Assembly (NCBI GenBank): GCA_023974075.1
Contig: CM043791.1
Location: forward strand, 5,473,829-5,537,828
Source: Chaenocephalus aceratus
Taxonomy: Eukaryota; Chordata; Actinopteri; Perciformes; Channichthyidae
Direction of reading: 5' to 3'
DNA: 64,000 nucleotides
Shown: positions 23,592-33,964 of the stretch, piece by piece
Layout of the letters: every line of letters begins with the position of its first letter
Numbering within the stretch: position 1 is the first letter of the stretch
The notes under the pieces: model-generated
Seen by the model: only the letters and a program-made list of their open reading frames with translations
What the model was told of the DNA's origin: nothing
Database searches by the model: none
Position numbers and translations under genes: made by a program

Positions 23592-25189
23592 ATGCCTCCG
23601 TTCTCCACAGATGACTTCCACCAACTTCTACAGAAGATGGCTGTGTTGGAAATGAAAATGCAACGGTTGGAAGTTAACATGGAAGTGAATGGACTATGTC
23701 GTGGGAATGACACCACTTTACCAGTGTTGCAAAATAATGAAAACGGGTATGCTAACTCACAGCTAGTTAGCAGCTACAAGGATTCCAAGGAACAGGAGGG
23801 CTGTATACCGGGTAATACATCTACAAGTGGTAGTCCTCCCTGGAACTCTCTGGGTGCAAAGCCTAAGAGTAAATCATTTTCATGGGATTTGGGAGGACGG
23901 ATAACAGGCAGAGCCCAGCGCTCAGAAATCTGTGATGCGACCGGCTGGCCTGCATTGTTATCACCCAGGAAGAGCGCCTCTTCAACCCCTAAACAGCCGT
24001 GGACAGCTGCTAAAAGGAGAATTACAAACAATCCTCCTAAACCACCAAGTGGGCCAATCCAGAACAGATACGCTCCGCTGACCGAGAGCCGGAGATCTCT
24101 TTCTGATGACCTGGATAACCCGTCCTCTTCACACAGCAGGGTAAGGACCAATAGCTACTCCAAAAGTAAAAGGCTAGAGGGAAAGCTAACAACTGGGCCT
24201 GAAACTCTGATTGTGGGTGACTCTGCTGTAAGAGATGTAAAAGGTCTGTGTAATAAGAACAACACCAAAGTACTCTGTTTTCCCAAGAATACGGTCTCTG
24301 ACTTGGCTGAGAAGATCCTGCATATTGGGGCTGAACATCCGACTGTGAAAATTGTGGTTCTGCACATTGGAACAAATGATGTCAGAAGTGCTGAAAGAAG
24401 ACTTTAAATGTTTGTTGGAAACTGTCAGCTCTCTAAATGCAGAGGTGTTCATCAGTGGCCCTCTACCGAGGAGTGGAGAGATTCAGCAGATTGTTTGCAC
24501 TGAACACGTGGCTTTCAACTGTCTGTACTGACCATTCTGTCCATTTTATTGACAATTTTTACTTTTTCTGGGACCGCAGACATCTTTTCAAGGCAAATGG
24601 AGTTTGCCTGAATAAGTCAGGAGTGAAATTGTTTATCTCTAACATATTCAACTGCCTGCGTCATCAATATGTTCCCTCTGCCAAGGACAAGCGGCAAGAG
24701 GAATCAAAACAGGAGAAAGACACAACACATCGCGCAGAAAACCCTGAAGAAGTATCACTGCACCCGCCTGAGGAATGTTCTGATTATGGGAGACCTATGA
24801 CACAAATGGAGGAGTCTCCACTGCCCGTCACCCCCCCTGTCAACGCCTTCGAGGATACTCTTCATTCATCCCCCAGCTCTCTCTACTCTCCGCTCACCCT
24901 TTCACCCTCACCCACCCCCCTGGAGTTCGATGACCGCATGAAGGCGACACGCAGGGTTGGCAGCATGTCCTTTACCCCTGCCCCTCAACGACGCCCATCA
25001 AAATCACCGAAGCAGAGATGCGCACCATCTCCCCCGGCTTACAGTATAGCTGTCCTCCCTCCCCTTCAAAGCCTGATAGGGATGTGTGTGTACAAAACAC
25101 TGCAAACTGATATCTGCTGGGTCCAGGCTCAAGGGCGTATGGCACTCTCAACTCTTTCCAGGACATGCACGGGCCCTGCCTGCCTGTAG
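23592..25189 (+). pseudogene. L2 ORF1 with SGNH-esterase-like domain, frameshifted
   Basis: The frame opens with MPPFSTDDFHQLLQKMAVLE and a leucine heptad pattern (about residues 9-33) suggesting a short coiled coil. A basic Ser/Pro-rich linker follows, then the esterase-like domain known from CR1/L2 ORF1 proteins: LIVGDSAVRDVKG with the nucleophile-block Ser at about residue 211, and VVLHIGTNDV at about 255-264. The frame breaks at 24400, shifts again near 24470 and continues to 25189. The last esterase block, usually a D-x-x-H pair, reads ANGVCLNKSG, so both catalytic positions appear changed. In related LINEs the protein binds RNA; here it is broken. Confidence 0.75.
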
Positions 25190-25827
25190 CTTTGCCGATA
25201 TCTGTGTTGATAGGTAATATATTAAGAGCGGTGAATCATCTTAGATACAGGAAGCGCTCAAACGTTTGTGTGAGTTTATCTAATTTAGCAGTGATTCCAT
25301 GTCAGCCACAGCTTGTTACAAAAAACCTGACTGATAGTGTGTTTAACGAACTTAAACTAGCTTTATTAAATGTCAGGTCTTTGGAAGGAAAAACATTTTT
25401 AATCAATGATTTTATCACTGAGCACAATCTCGATTTTATGTTTTTAACAGAAACTTGGATTGAACAAAATAACAGTGCAGCTGTTCTTATCGAATCAACC
25501 CCTCCCAACTGTAGTTTTATGAGTCAGGAAAGAATGCATAAGAAAGGGGGGGGAGTTGCTATTCTGTTCAATGATTCCCTTCAATGCAGGAAGACATCGT
25601 ATGGAAACTTTGATTCCTTTGAATATGTGGCCCTTCAGCTGAAATGCTCCTCTCGAGCTCTGTTCATAAATATCTATAGACCACCCAAATACTGTGCAAG
25701 CTTTTTTGATGATTTTACCGAACTGCTGTCTATAGTGTGTATTGACTTTGACCGTCTAGTCATTGTTGGTGATTTTAACATCCATGTTGACAACCCCCAG
25801 GACAGAGGGGCGAAAGAACTGGTTTGT

Positions 25828-26273
25828 CCATCCATCCATCCATCTTCTCCGGCTTATCCGTGGTCGGGTCGCGGGGGTAGCAGTTCCAGCAGAGAGCCCC
25901 AAACTTTCTTTTCCCTGGCGACATCAACCAGCTCTGACTGGGGGATCCCAAGGCGCTCCCAGGCCAGCGAAGAGATATAATCCCTCCACCTGGTCCTAGG
26001 TCTACCCCTTGGTCTCTTCCCAGCTGGACGTGCCTGGAACACCTCCCTAGGGAGGCGCCCAGGTGGCATCCTAACTAGGTGCCCGAACCACCTCAACTGG
26101 CTTCTTTCGACGCGAAGGAGGAGCGGCTCAACTCCGAGTCCCTCCCTGATGACCGAACTTCTCACCTTATCTCTAAGGGAGACACCAGCCACCCGGCGGA
26201 GGAAACCCATCTCGGCCGCTTGTATCCGCGATCTCGTTCTTTCGGTCATGACCCATCCTTCATGACCATAGGT
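25828..26273 (-). mobile_element. RTE/Rex3-type LINE, 5'-truncated, antisense
   Basis: On the minus strand it ends in (GGAT)n, the usual tail of fish RTE elements, and encodes the end of an RT protein (WFGHLVRMPPGRLPREVF, then RTRWRDYISSLAWERLGIP). The stop is at 25854. A 12-bp target duplication GAACTGGTTTGT is at 25816-25827 and 26274-26285. The inserted 446 bp interrupts L2 ORF2 in its endonuclease domain. Confidence 0.9.
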
Positions 26274-26678
26274 GAACTGGTTTGTGTTCTTGATAACTAT
26301 GGACTGACTCAGCATGTGACGGAGCCCACACACAATAAGGGGCACACTCTGGACTTAATTATCTCAAAGGGTCTGAATATCTCTAAGGTCGTGTTGACTG
26401 ATGTTGCACTCTCTGATCATTCCTGTGTTTTCTTTGAGAGCTCTATTTCTGTTCACAACATTTTTCAAAAAGAGATAACCACAAAGCGATATTTAACTGA
26501 AAATACTAGGGAAATGTTTACTCAGAATGTTTCTTCTACACTTGCCCCTGCTAACATCTCAGTAAATGAGCTAGTAGATCATTTTAATTCAAAAATGCAA
26601 AATGTTATAGATGCCATTGCTCCAACTAAGGTAAGGAAAGTGTCTGGCAAGAAAATATCTCCATGGAGAAAGGCCATG

Positions 26679-27044
26679 TGTCACGATCTGTCTTTATGGT
26701 GTCTTGTCTAGATCTATTTTTGGTTTTCTGTCTGCGTTTTGTCTTGTTTAAATCTGTCTGTGGTTCCCTGTCGTTAGTTTCCCTGGTGCGTCTAATTGAC
26801 CCGATTGTGTTCACCTGGTGTCCCCGTGTTTTCTCCTCCCTCCTCACCTGTGTCTTGTTTGTATGATTAGTCTTGTGTGTATTTCAGTTCTGGTTTTTCT
26901 GTCTGTCTTTGTCGGTTCGTCTTGTGTCATGACTAGTTTGTCGGTGAGTGTTCTGTTTTGTCTTTGTTTATCACCTAGCCTTGAAATAAAGGAATGTTCA
27001 CTTTATTCTGCATTTGGGTCCTGTCTGCTTCACACACCGTAACA
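26679..27044 (+). repeat. 5' LTR
   Basis: 366 bp from TGTCACGATC to CACACCGTAACA. It contains a polyadenylation signal AATAAA in CCTTGAAATAAAGGAATG near 26980-26990. TG...CA ends agree with an LTR. Confidence 0.8.
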
Positions 27045-27061
27045 TTACGAACCGACCACAA

Positions 27062-28063
27062 ATGGACCCAGCAGATGATCCATGGGAGGTTGAATTACAG
27101 CATTTAACCTTCTATCTGGCTTGCTGCTTCGATTGGTGGAAGGGAGCGTCCAGTGTTCGGCAGAGGAGGGCCGCTCTGGTAGAGGTGCTCCGGTTGGCAG
27201 CAGAGAAACCATGTTTTGTTGAGTTCTTACCTGACTGGATTTTGGACTTCCTTCAAGCATGTGATTCCCGGCCTGCTAGCCCTAGGCATGCTAGCTCCAT
27301 GTCTCCCAATTCCCAATCTGGTACCATACGCCTTGGGGGTTTCCGCCTGAAGTCAACCCGTGCTTCTGCCCCAGTTCCTGCTCCTGTCCAGGAGTCGTAT
27401 TCCGGAACTCATCTGGCTTATGGAGGTCCACGGAGTATTCAGGCGGCTGCTAAGAGGAGTCCTCGCAAGGCTAGCGTAGCAGCCCGAGCCCCAACAGCCA
27501 TGGTTCCGGCTCCAGTGCCGGCCCCAGCAGCCATGGTTCCGGCTCCAGTACAGGCCCCAGCAGCCATGGTTCCAGCCCCAGTTCTGGCCCCAGCAGCCAT
27601 GGTTCCAGCCCCAGTTCTGGCCCCAGCAGCCATGGTTCCAGCCTCAGTCCTGGCCCCAACAGCCATGGTTTCGACTCCAGCCCCTTGTCTCCGGCCGACG
27701 CCAGCTCCCCATGTCCTGTCGGGGTACCGGCCGACTACAGCACCTCGTCTCCTGCTGGCTCTCCAGCCGACGCCAGCTCCCCGAGTCCTGTCAGCATGCC
27801 GGCCGACTCCAGCACCTCGTCTCCTGCTGGCTCTCCAGCCGACGCCAGCTCCCCGAGTCCAGTCAGCATACCGGCCGACTTCAGCCCCCGGTGTTCTGTT
27901 GGCGAACCAACTCTCTCAAGTCACCCCTCCAGTTCCCTCTCGAGTCTCCTCTCGAGTCCCCTCTCAAGTCTCCTCTCGAGTTCCCTCTCGAGCTACCTCT
28001 CGAGTCACCTCTCAAGTCCCCTCTCGAGTCATCTCTCAAGTTTCCTCTCCAGTTCCCTCTTGA
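27062..28063 (+). CDS. Gag-like N-terminus running into tandem repeats
   Basis: The ATG at 27062 lies just after the 5' LTR. The first ~75 residues (MDPADDPWEVELQHLTFYLA, then WWKGASSVRQRRAALVEVL and FVEFLPDWILDFLQA) look like a helical gag-type or adaptor-like domain. From about residue 143 the protein becomes a repeated 11-residue unit (VPAPVLAPAAM) and then Arg/Ser/Val-rich repeats until the stop at 28063. I do not recognise a specific family. The neighbouring frame stays open for much of the rest of the element (27685-28686 and again to 29538), which suggests an originally longer repetitive protein that has lost frame. Confidence 0.45.
   Translation: MDPADDPWEVELQHLTFYLACCFDWWKGASSVRQRRAALVEVLRLAAEKPCFVEFLPDWILDFLQACDSRPASPRHASSMSPNSQSGTIRLGGFRLKSTRASAPVPAPVQESYSGTHLAYGGPRSIQAAAKRSPRKASVAARAPTAMVPAPVPAPAAMVPAPVQAPAAMVPAPVLAPAAMVPAPVLAPAAMVPASVLAPTAMVSTPAPCLRPTPAPHVLSGYRPTTAPRLLLALQPTPAPRVLSACRPTPAPRLLLALQPTPAPRVQSAYRPTSAPGVLLANQLSQVTPPVPSRVSSRVPSQVSSRVPSRATSRVTSQVPSRVISQVSSPVPS
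27489..27668. repeat. 33-bp tandem repeat, ~5.5 copies
   Basis: Unit contains GCCCCAGCAGCCATGGTTCC and encodes an 11-residue proline/alanine repeat in the gag-like frame. Confidence 0.85.
27694..27890. repeat. 72-bp tandem repeat, ~2.7 copies
   Basis: GCCGACGCCAGCTCCCC recurs at 27694, 27766 and 27838, a 72-bp period. Confidence 0.85.
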
Positions 28064-28765
28064 GTCTCCTCTCAAGTCCCCTCTCGAGTCTCCTTTCAAG
28101 TCACCCCTCCAGTTCCCTCTCGAGTTCCCTCTCGAGTCCACTCTCAAGTCTTCTCTCCAGTTCCCTCTCAAGTTCCCTCTCGAGTCTCCTCTCGAGTCCC
28201 CTCTCGAGTCATCTCTCAAGTCTCCTCTCGAGTTCCCTCTCAAGTCTCCTCTCAAGTTCCCTCTCGAGCTACCTCTCGAGTCACCTCTCAAGTCCCCTCT
28301 CGAGTCATCTCTCAAGTTTCCTCTCCAGTTCCCTCTCGAGTCCCCTCTCGAGTCTCCTTTCGAGTCACCCCTCCAGTTCCCTCTCGAGTTCCCTCTCGAG
28401 TCCACTCTCAAGTCTTCTCTCCAGTTCCCTCTCAAGTTCCCTCTCGAGTTCCCTTTCAATTAATCTCTCAAATCTCCTCTCGAGTTACCTCTCGAGTCCC
28501 TCTCGAGTCCCTGTTCAAGACACTTCTCAAGTCCCCTCTCGAGTTCCCTATCGAGTCTCTTCTCAAGTTCCTTCTCGAGTCCCCTCTCGAGTCCCCTCTC
28601 GAGTCTCCTCTCAAGTTCCCTCTCAAGTCTCCTCTCCAGTCACCTCTCGAGTTCTCTCTCGAGTCCCCTCTCAAATCACCTTTTGAGTTACCTCTCAAGT
28701 TTCCTCTCGATTTCCCTCTCAAGCCCTCTCTCGAGTTCCCACTCAAGTCCCTACTCCTGTCCCGT
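27912..28765. repeat. 12-bp minisatellite (CCTCTCGAGTNN)n
   Basis: About 70 copies of a 12-bp unit CCTCTCGAGTNN with A/C variants at the sixth and seventh positions. Because 12 is divisible by three, it is open in several frames on both strands. Confidence 0.95.
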
Positions 28766-29171
28766 TGGAGGTTCCGCTGGGGACCCTGCCAGCTCCTTGT
28801 CCTGTCCCGTTGGGGGTCCCGCCGACTACTCTCCTGCCGGGGGTCCTGCCAATCCTATGTCCTGTTCCGTTGGAGGCCCCGCCGACAACTCTCCTGCCGG
28901 GGGTCCTACCAATCCTATGTCTTGTGCCCTTGGAGGCCCCGCCGACTACTCTCCTGCCGGGGGTCCTGCCAACCCTGTGTCCTGTCTCGTTGGAGGCCCC
29001 GTCGACTACTCTCCTGCCGGGGGTCCTGCCAATCCTATGTCCTGTGCCGTTGGAGGCCCCACCGACTACTCTTCTACCGGGGGTCCTGCCAACCCCATGT
29101 CCTGTTTCGTTGGAGGCCTCGACATTACATGTCTCGCCGGGGGTCCTGCCAACTCCTTGTCCTCTTCCGTG
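28763..29171. repeat. 60-bp tandem repeat, ~7 copies
   Basis: Unit includes CCGACTACTCTCCTGCCGGG and GGTCCTGCCAATCCTATGTC at an exact 60-bp period. Confidence 0.95.
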
Positions 29172-29268
29172 GGGAATCTTGCCGACACCTGTCCCACCGG
29201 CTCTGGTTACTGTCCGGTCAACACTGGCTCCTGCCCGGTCCCCTGAGAGCTGTGGCCTTCGCCCCTCC

Positions 29269-29464
29269 TTGAACTCTGCCTTGCCCCCGGGCCGTCCGCC
29301 CGAGAACCCCTTTTTGAACTCTGCCTTGCCCCCGGGCCGTCCGCCCGAGAACCCCTCCTTGAACTCTGCCTTGCCCCCGGGCCGTCCGCCTGAGAACCCG
29401 TTTTTGAACTCTGCCTTGCCCCCGGGCCGTCCGCCCGAGTCCCCCTTTTTGAACTTTGCCTTGC
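29269..29464. repeat. 45-bp tandem repeat, ~4.3 copies
   Basis: Unit TTGAACTCTGCCTTGCCCC plus GGGCCGTCCGCCCGAGAACC at a 45-bp period, directly before the partial 3' LTR. Confidence 0.95.
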
Positions 29465-29465
29465 A

Positions 29466-29540
29466 ATCACCTAGCCTTGAAATAAAGGAATTTTCACTTT
29501 ATTCTGCATTTGGGTCCTGCCTGCTTCACACACCGTAACA
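29466..29540 (+). repeat. Partial 3' LTR (last 75 bp)
   Basis: Matches 26970-27044 almost base for base and is followed by the CCATG target duplication. Confidence 0.85.
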
Positions 29541-31428
29541 CCATGACCGTGAAAAAAGAAAAAAGAGAATGTCGAAAAAAGAGAATGTCGAAAAGCGGAA
29601 CGCAGGTGGCTAAAAACAAATCTCCAGGTTCACTTTGAAATCTATAAAGAGAGACTTGGCCTTTATAATTTGGAATTGAAAAACGCACGACAATCGTTCT
29701 TCTCTGACATCATTACCAAAAACAAAAACAACGCACGTGCCTTGTTTGCTACCGTCGACAGACTAACTAACCCCCCAGTGTCAGTAGCCTCTGAATTTTT
29801 ATCCACTAGGGCGTGCAATGATTTTGCCTCCTTTTTTAAGAAAATCAGACAAGCAGTCAGTGCCTCTGCATCAGGTACAGCAAATGTGTTGTCTCTATGT
29901 CCACTTAACATCAAGTCAAACACCATGACACAATTCCATCAGATTAATGATAAAAACCTAGAGGACATTATACAACTTCTGAAGTCCTCCTCCTGCTGCC
30001 TTGATATTATTCCAACAGGATTTTCAAAGATGTTTTGCCTTGCATGGCCTCAGATCTACTTCATATAGTAAACAAATCTCTTCACTCAGGTATTTTTCCA
30101 CAGGCCCTGAAAACTGCAGTCATTAAACCGCTCTTAAAAAAGAATAATCTAGATGCTTCAGTAATGATCAATTACAGGCCCATATCAAACCTTCCATTTC
30201 TAGGTAAAATCATTGAAAAAGTTGTTTTTCAACAGTTGAGTAATTTCTTGCATTTAAATGACTGTTTTGATGTTTTCCAGTCAGGCTTTCGTCCAAACCA
30301 CAGCACTGAGACTGCTCTTGTAAAGGTCTTTAATGACATCCACTTAAACACAGACAGTGGCAGAACTTCAGTGTTAGTATTATTAGATCTCAGTGCTGCG
30401 TTTGACACTGTTGACCACAGCATATTACTAGACCGACTAGAAAACTGGGTGGGACTTTCGGAAACAGTTCTAAATTGCTTTGAATCCTACTTAAAGGACA
30501 GAAACAACTTTGTTTCTATAGGTAAATACACATCTGAGTTGACACATATGACATGTGGGGTACCTCAAGGCTCCATCTTGGGGCCTCTTCTCTTTCACCA
30601 GGAGACTATGCTCCAATTCAAACACTGAGTAAGTGCATTGAACAAATCAATGACTGGATGTGTCAGAACCTTCTCCAATTAAACACAAATAAAACTGAGG
30701 TAATGGTTTTTGGAGCCAATGCAGAACGTATAAAAGTTAGCACTGAGCTTCAGCCTGCAATTTTCAAAACAACAGATAAAGCCAGAAATCTAGGTGTAGT
30801 CATGGACTCTGACCTGAGTTTCAACAGTCACATTAAAACAGTTACTAAATCAGCCTACTATCACCTAAAGAACATATCTAGGATTAAAAGACTAATGTCA
30901 CAGCAGGATTTGGAAAAACTTGTCCATGCTTTTATCTTCAGTAGACTGGACTACTGCAATGGTGTCTTCACAGGTCTCACTAAAAAATCTATTAGAAAGC
31001 TGCAGCTGATTCAGAACGCTGCTGCTCAAGTCCTCACTAACACTAAGAAAGTGGATCACATCACTCCTGTTCTGAAGTCTTTACACTGGCTTCCTGTGTG
31101 TCAAAGAATAGATTTCAAAATACTGCTGCTGGTTTATAAAGCACTGAATGGTTTAGGCCCAAAATACATTTCTGACCTCCTGCTAAATAATGAACCATCC
31201 AGATCTCTCAGGGGTCTTCAGGGACTGGTCAGCTTTCTGTCCCCAGAGTCAGAACTAAACATGGTAAAGCAGCATTCAATTATTATGCTCCAAATATCTG
31301 GAACAAACTCCCAGAAACCTGCAGGTCCGCTGCAACTCTTACTACTTTTAAATCCAGGCTGAAGACTTTTCTTTTTGTCGCTGCTTTTAATTGAACTGTT
31401 CATATTTTAGACTGCACTGTAACTTTTA

Positions 31429-31755
31429 TCCATGTATTTTTTCTTTTAATGTTTTAAATGTAAACGTAATTAATTTCTCCATGACATTTATGAGAGGGAC
31501 TGCTCGAAAGTAGGATATTTGGGATATCCATCGTAGCCAGGGTTTACGATCAGTTTTTAGGTGAGTTGTACTGAGGAACAAGTATCACAGCACCGACGGG
31601 TGAAAAATAGTGTTTTGGTAACATGGGGTGTTCAGGTAACACTTAAAGACTTTGTTATGGAACACAAAGCAGAGTAGGGGGCTAGTACACCCTCCTGAGG
31701 GTCCGATGTCCATGTATTTTTTCTTTTAATGTTTTAAATGTAAATGTAATTAATT
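31429..31755. repeat. 47-bp direct duplication around a 233-bp insert in the L2 3' UTR
   Basis: TCCATGTATTTTTTCTTTTA and the following bases occur at 31429-31475 and 31709-31755 with one difference. Between them lies sequence foreign to L2 tails (ACTGCTCGAAAGTAGGATAT). This is too long for a normal target duplication. Confidence 0.7.
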
Positions 31756-31884
31756 GTATTCGCTTTTCTTTTTAATGACTGATTTTAAATGCCATCTTCT
31801 TAATGTCTTTCGTTTTTTGTAAAGCACTTTGAATTGCCTTGTGTTGAAAAGTACTATATAAATAAACTTGCCTTGCCTTGCCTT

Positions 31885-32843
31885 TAATTCAGCGCCTCAT
31901 CATTAGTTTGCAGTCGCACTCTCTTTATATGCCTCCTTCTCTCCCTCCTTCCCTCCCTCCCCCTCCTTCTCTCCTCTGTCTGTGCAGCTGCACTCCTCAC
32001 AGTTCTAATCTCCTCCTCTCTCCCTGTGTGCTTCACTGCCATCCAACTATTTAACCACAGCCCTGAAACAAACCAACATCTGTTTGGAGGCCAGCCCAGA
32101 CCCGGCCACTGCCTTTCTGCTGCGAACACACCAGCCGCCGCCAGTTAACCCCTCGCTGCCCGGACCAGACGAGGCCTCTATGTGTCAGCGATGCTCAGCC
32201 GCCCAGAGGATTCATCTTCTGCAGACAGTAGTTGGGGCTGCGTCCAACTATTTTGGAAGATTCTGTGTCTGTGGTTTACAAGTGGTAATTTGGAAGATCT
32301 GTGTTTTATTTGATTGTATCTTTAGTGCTCTTTGCTGTTGCTGTTTTTGACCTCTGCTCCCCGGAGAGCATTTGTCATTCAAGCTGTGTTTGCATTACAT
32401 TGAGATCTGATTAAGATTTCCGTAAGGGGGAATTTTACTTCACTATGCTACCATAGAAGCCATTTATGCTCATGCTAACCATGCTTTTCTTCCATGGGTG
32501 GTAGCAGGTCCTTTACTTAAACAAAAGTAGAAAAATCATGGTCTTAAAATAATCCATTACAAGTTAAGGTCCTGACTTGTAATTGAGCCACAATTTGACT
32601 TAGCTAAATGTACAACAGTATTATCATCAAAATATACTTATACTACAAAACATATTAATGCTGTAGTTTTGTGGAGCCAATTTCAGAGACTTCAGAAATA
32701 CATGTTGACATGTACAGCACTGCATAAGCATATCATGTGTTTTCTTATGTATAAAGTAACTAGTAACCATGAAAAGTAACAGTATAAAGTAGCATACAAA
32801 GGAAATATTCAAGTAAAACTATGTCAACTGCCACTTTAAATGT
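31885..32843. other. Unassigned DNA with pyrimidine-rich tract
   Basis: A CT-rich tract spans about 31935-32025 (CTCCCTCCTTCCCTCCCTCC). The stretch 32080-32260 is GC-richer and could be a 5' untranslated exon, but nothing confirms this. Confidence 0.3.
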
Positions 32844-33128
32844 TTAGTTTACAATCGTTTCCCAATGACCCGGAATAGTACTGCCAGAACGAACGATATC
32901 CAAAATCTCTTCCAGTTTACAAACTTCAGCCATTCTTTTTACACAGGGGTCACTACTCGTTCTGTTTTCAATCGTCCTCATCACCACACTTATTAAAAGG
33001 GTATTGACTACATTATGATCAATATATACAGAGCGTTTTTTATAGTAGTTTCCCATTTTTATTTTACTTTAAAGAAAAAAAAAGTCAATGTATCGAACAA
33101 ATCCCTGGCTTAAGTCAACTGCTGGTTA

Positions 33129-33632
33129 TTAGTCTTCTTCTTCTCCATCCAACTCGGCATGGATCTTTTCAAGTCTCTCCTTGAGGCGTCTGAAATTTTT
33201 GAGATTGTGAAGGAAAGCCTCCGAAGCGCCTTGGATCCTCCAATCATCCGTGAAAATGTCCTTATCAATAAGAGTCTGGTCGATCTCAGTAATGAAGGCG
33301 GTGAGCCAGAGTCTTTTCATTAACGCGTTGTAATTGTTTCTGAAGAAAAAATCGGGCATGTCATTCAGAAAATCGTGTTGCCTCTGGCCGGGGTGACTGA
33401 CTCGGCACCCGTTGCAGATTTCTTCTCTGTACCGATGTATCACCCTCTCCACAATATCAACCAACACAGATTTCACTGTGTACATAAACAGAGACGTCTT
33501 GGCCCCTGGAGTAACATCAGCAGCAGTAGTACTGCAAGATTCGGGTGTCCAAAATGGTGGTGATGATGGTAGTCCAGGAGTCTGTTCCAGGCTGCAACTC
33601 GCGGGGGGAGTCTTGGTTTTTCTCAGATCCAT
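33129..33632 (-). CDS. Unknown 167-residue protein with CxxC...HxxxxxH motif
   Basis: Intact frame with its ATG at 33632. The N-terminal ~45 residues are Pro/Ser/Thr-rich. A helical block follows with CNGCRVSHPGQRQH (Cys73, Cys76, His80, His86), a possible zinc site, then an aromatic stretch (DMPDFFFRNNYNALMKRLWL) and a charged, probably coiled-coil C-terminus ending in an acidic tail (LDGEEED). I cannot identify the family. The CxGCxxxHPxQxxH pattern reminds me of small proteins in fish Polinton-like or adintovirus-like elements, but this is recollection, not evidence. Behind the ATG, at 33660-33805, lies a decayed copy of the end of the neighbouring gene. Confidence 0.5.
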   Translation of the reverse strand: MDLRKTKTPPASCSLEQTPGLPSSPPFWTPESCSTTAADVTPGAKTSLFMYTVKSVLVDIVERVIHRYREEICNGCRVSHPGQRQHDFLNDMPDFFFRNNYNALMKRLWLTAFITEIDQTLIDKDIFTDDWRIQGASEAFLHNLKNFRRLKERLEKIHAELDGEEED

Positions 33633-33659
33633 GGCTAGTTTACAACGGTCGTCTTAGTG

Positions 33660-33805
33660 GGGTCCTTCGTTTTAGATGATTTGCTGAGTGGAGGGTGGGA
33701 GTTATTGCATTGAATGGGGGGAGTCATTTATAGAATTGAGAGTTTTAAAAAAAGTTCTTTAAGCGTTGTAGCTTTTTCATCTATCATCTCCAACCAAGCA
33801 GCAAT
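33660..33805 (-). pseudogene. Decayed C-terminal copy of the tandem gene
   Basis: It matches 34713-34905: GTCCTT.GTTTTA.ATGAT.TG, then AAGTTCT.TAAGC.TTGTAG. The match covers both the last ~50 codons of that gene and its downstream flank. It is therefore the end of another gene copy, now without an open frame. Confidence 0.6.
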
Positions 33806-33964
33806 AGGTCAAATTTAAGAATAAGTAATAGTTTGTCAATATTTTACGGAAAAAGTCAAAAAGTATAGTTTGTCAGAAATATGGAAAATTCCTTGTGTAC
33901 AAATATTATGTTGAAAATCAAAAGAAAGAAAACTCAATTCATTACAAATTAATGTATATTTTAC

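Larger units (their letters stand above)
26679..29540 (+). mobile_element. LTR element, non-autonomous, made largely of minisatellites
   Basis: It starts TGTCACGATCTG and ends CACCGTAACA, with the 5-bp duplication CCATG at 26674-26678 and 29541-29545. The 5' LTR is 26679-27044. At the right only the last 75 bp of the LTR is present (29466-29540, matching 26970-27044 almost exactly). The interior has a gag-like start and five blocks of tandem repeats, but no protease, RT or integrase. The loss of the first 290 bp of the 3' LTR must have happened after insertion or through an unusual template switch. Confidence 0.85.
25165..31362 (+). pseudogene. L2 ORF2: APE endonuclease and reverse transcriptase, broken
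   Basis: Endonuclease motifs appear in order: LALLNVRSL, FLTETW, KGGGVAI, IYRPPK and VGDFNIHVDN, then SDHSCVF after the first insertion. The frame is cut at 25828 by an RTE fragment and at 26679 by an LTR element, and resumes at 29546 with the linker and the RT fingers ([19 protein letters not shown]), palm A ([14 protein letters not shown]) and [13 protein letters not shown]. Directly after GPLLF (30595) the sequence jumps to [19 protein letters not shown], so the palm block with the catalytic YADD is deleted. The C-terminal domain (SRLDYCN, LHWLPV) follows to 31362. The enzyme would nick target DNA and prime reverse transcription; this copy cannot. Confidence 0.85.
23490..31884 (+). mobile_element. 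L2-clade LINE, near full length, with two insertions
   Basis: It has both ORFs in order (ORF1 from 23592, ORF2 from about 25165). The 3' end AAAGCACTTTGAATTGCC, then TATATAAATAAA and a (CTTGC)n tail, is the classic L2 terminus. Two later insertions interrupt it: an RTE piece at 25828-26273 and an LTR element at 26679-29540. Without them it is about 5.1 kb. A 233-bp foreign stretch lies in the 3' UTR (31476-31708). The 5' limit is an estimate. Confidence 0.85.

Noticed and set aside
25854..26345. 163-codon minus-strand frame as one gene
   Set aside because: Its first 24 codons read antisense through L2 and its RTE target duplication; only the part up to 26273 belongs to the RTE fragment.
27881..28459. 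Long Arg/Gly/Asp-rich frame on the minus strand
   Set aside because: It is the shadow of the 12-bp minisatellite, which is open in several frames on both strands.
28763..29464. Regular repeats considered as a CRISPR array
   Set aside because: The units are head-to-tail tandem copies (60 and 45 bp) without unique spacers, inside an LTR element of a vertebrate genome.
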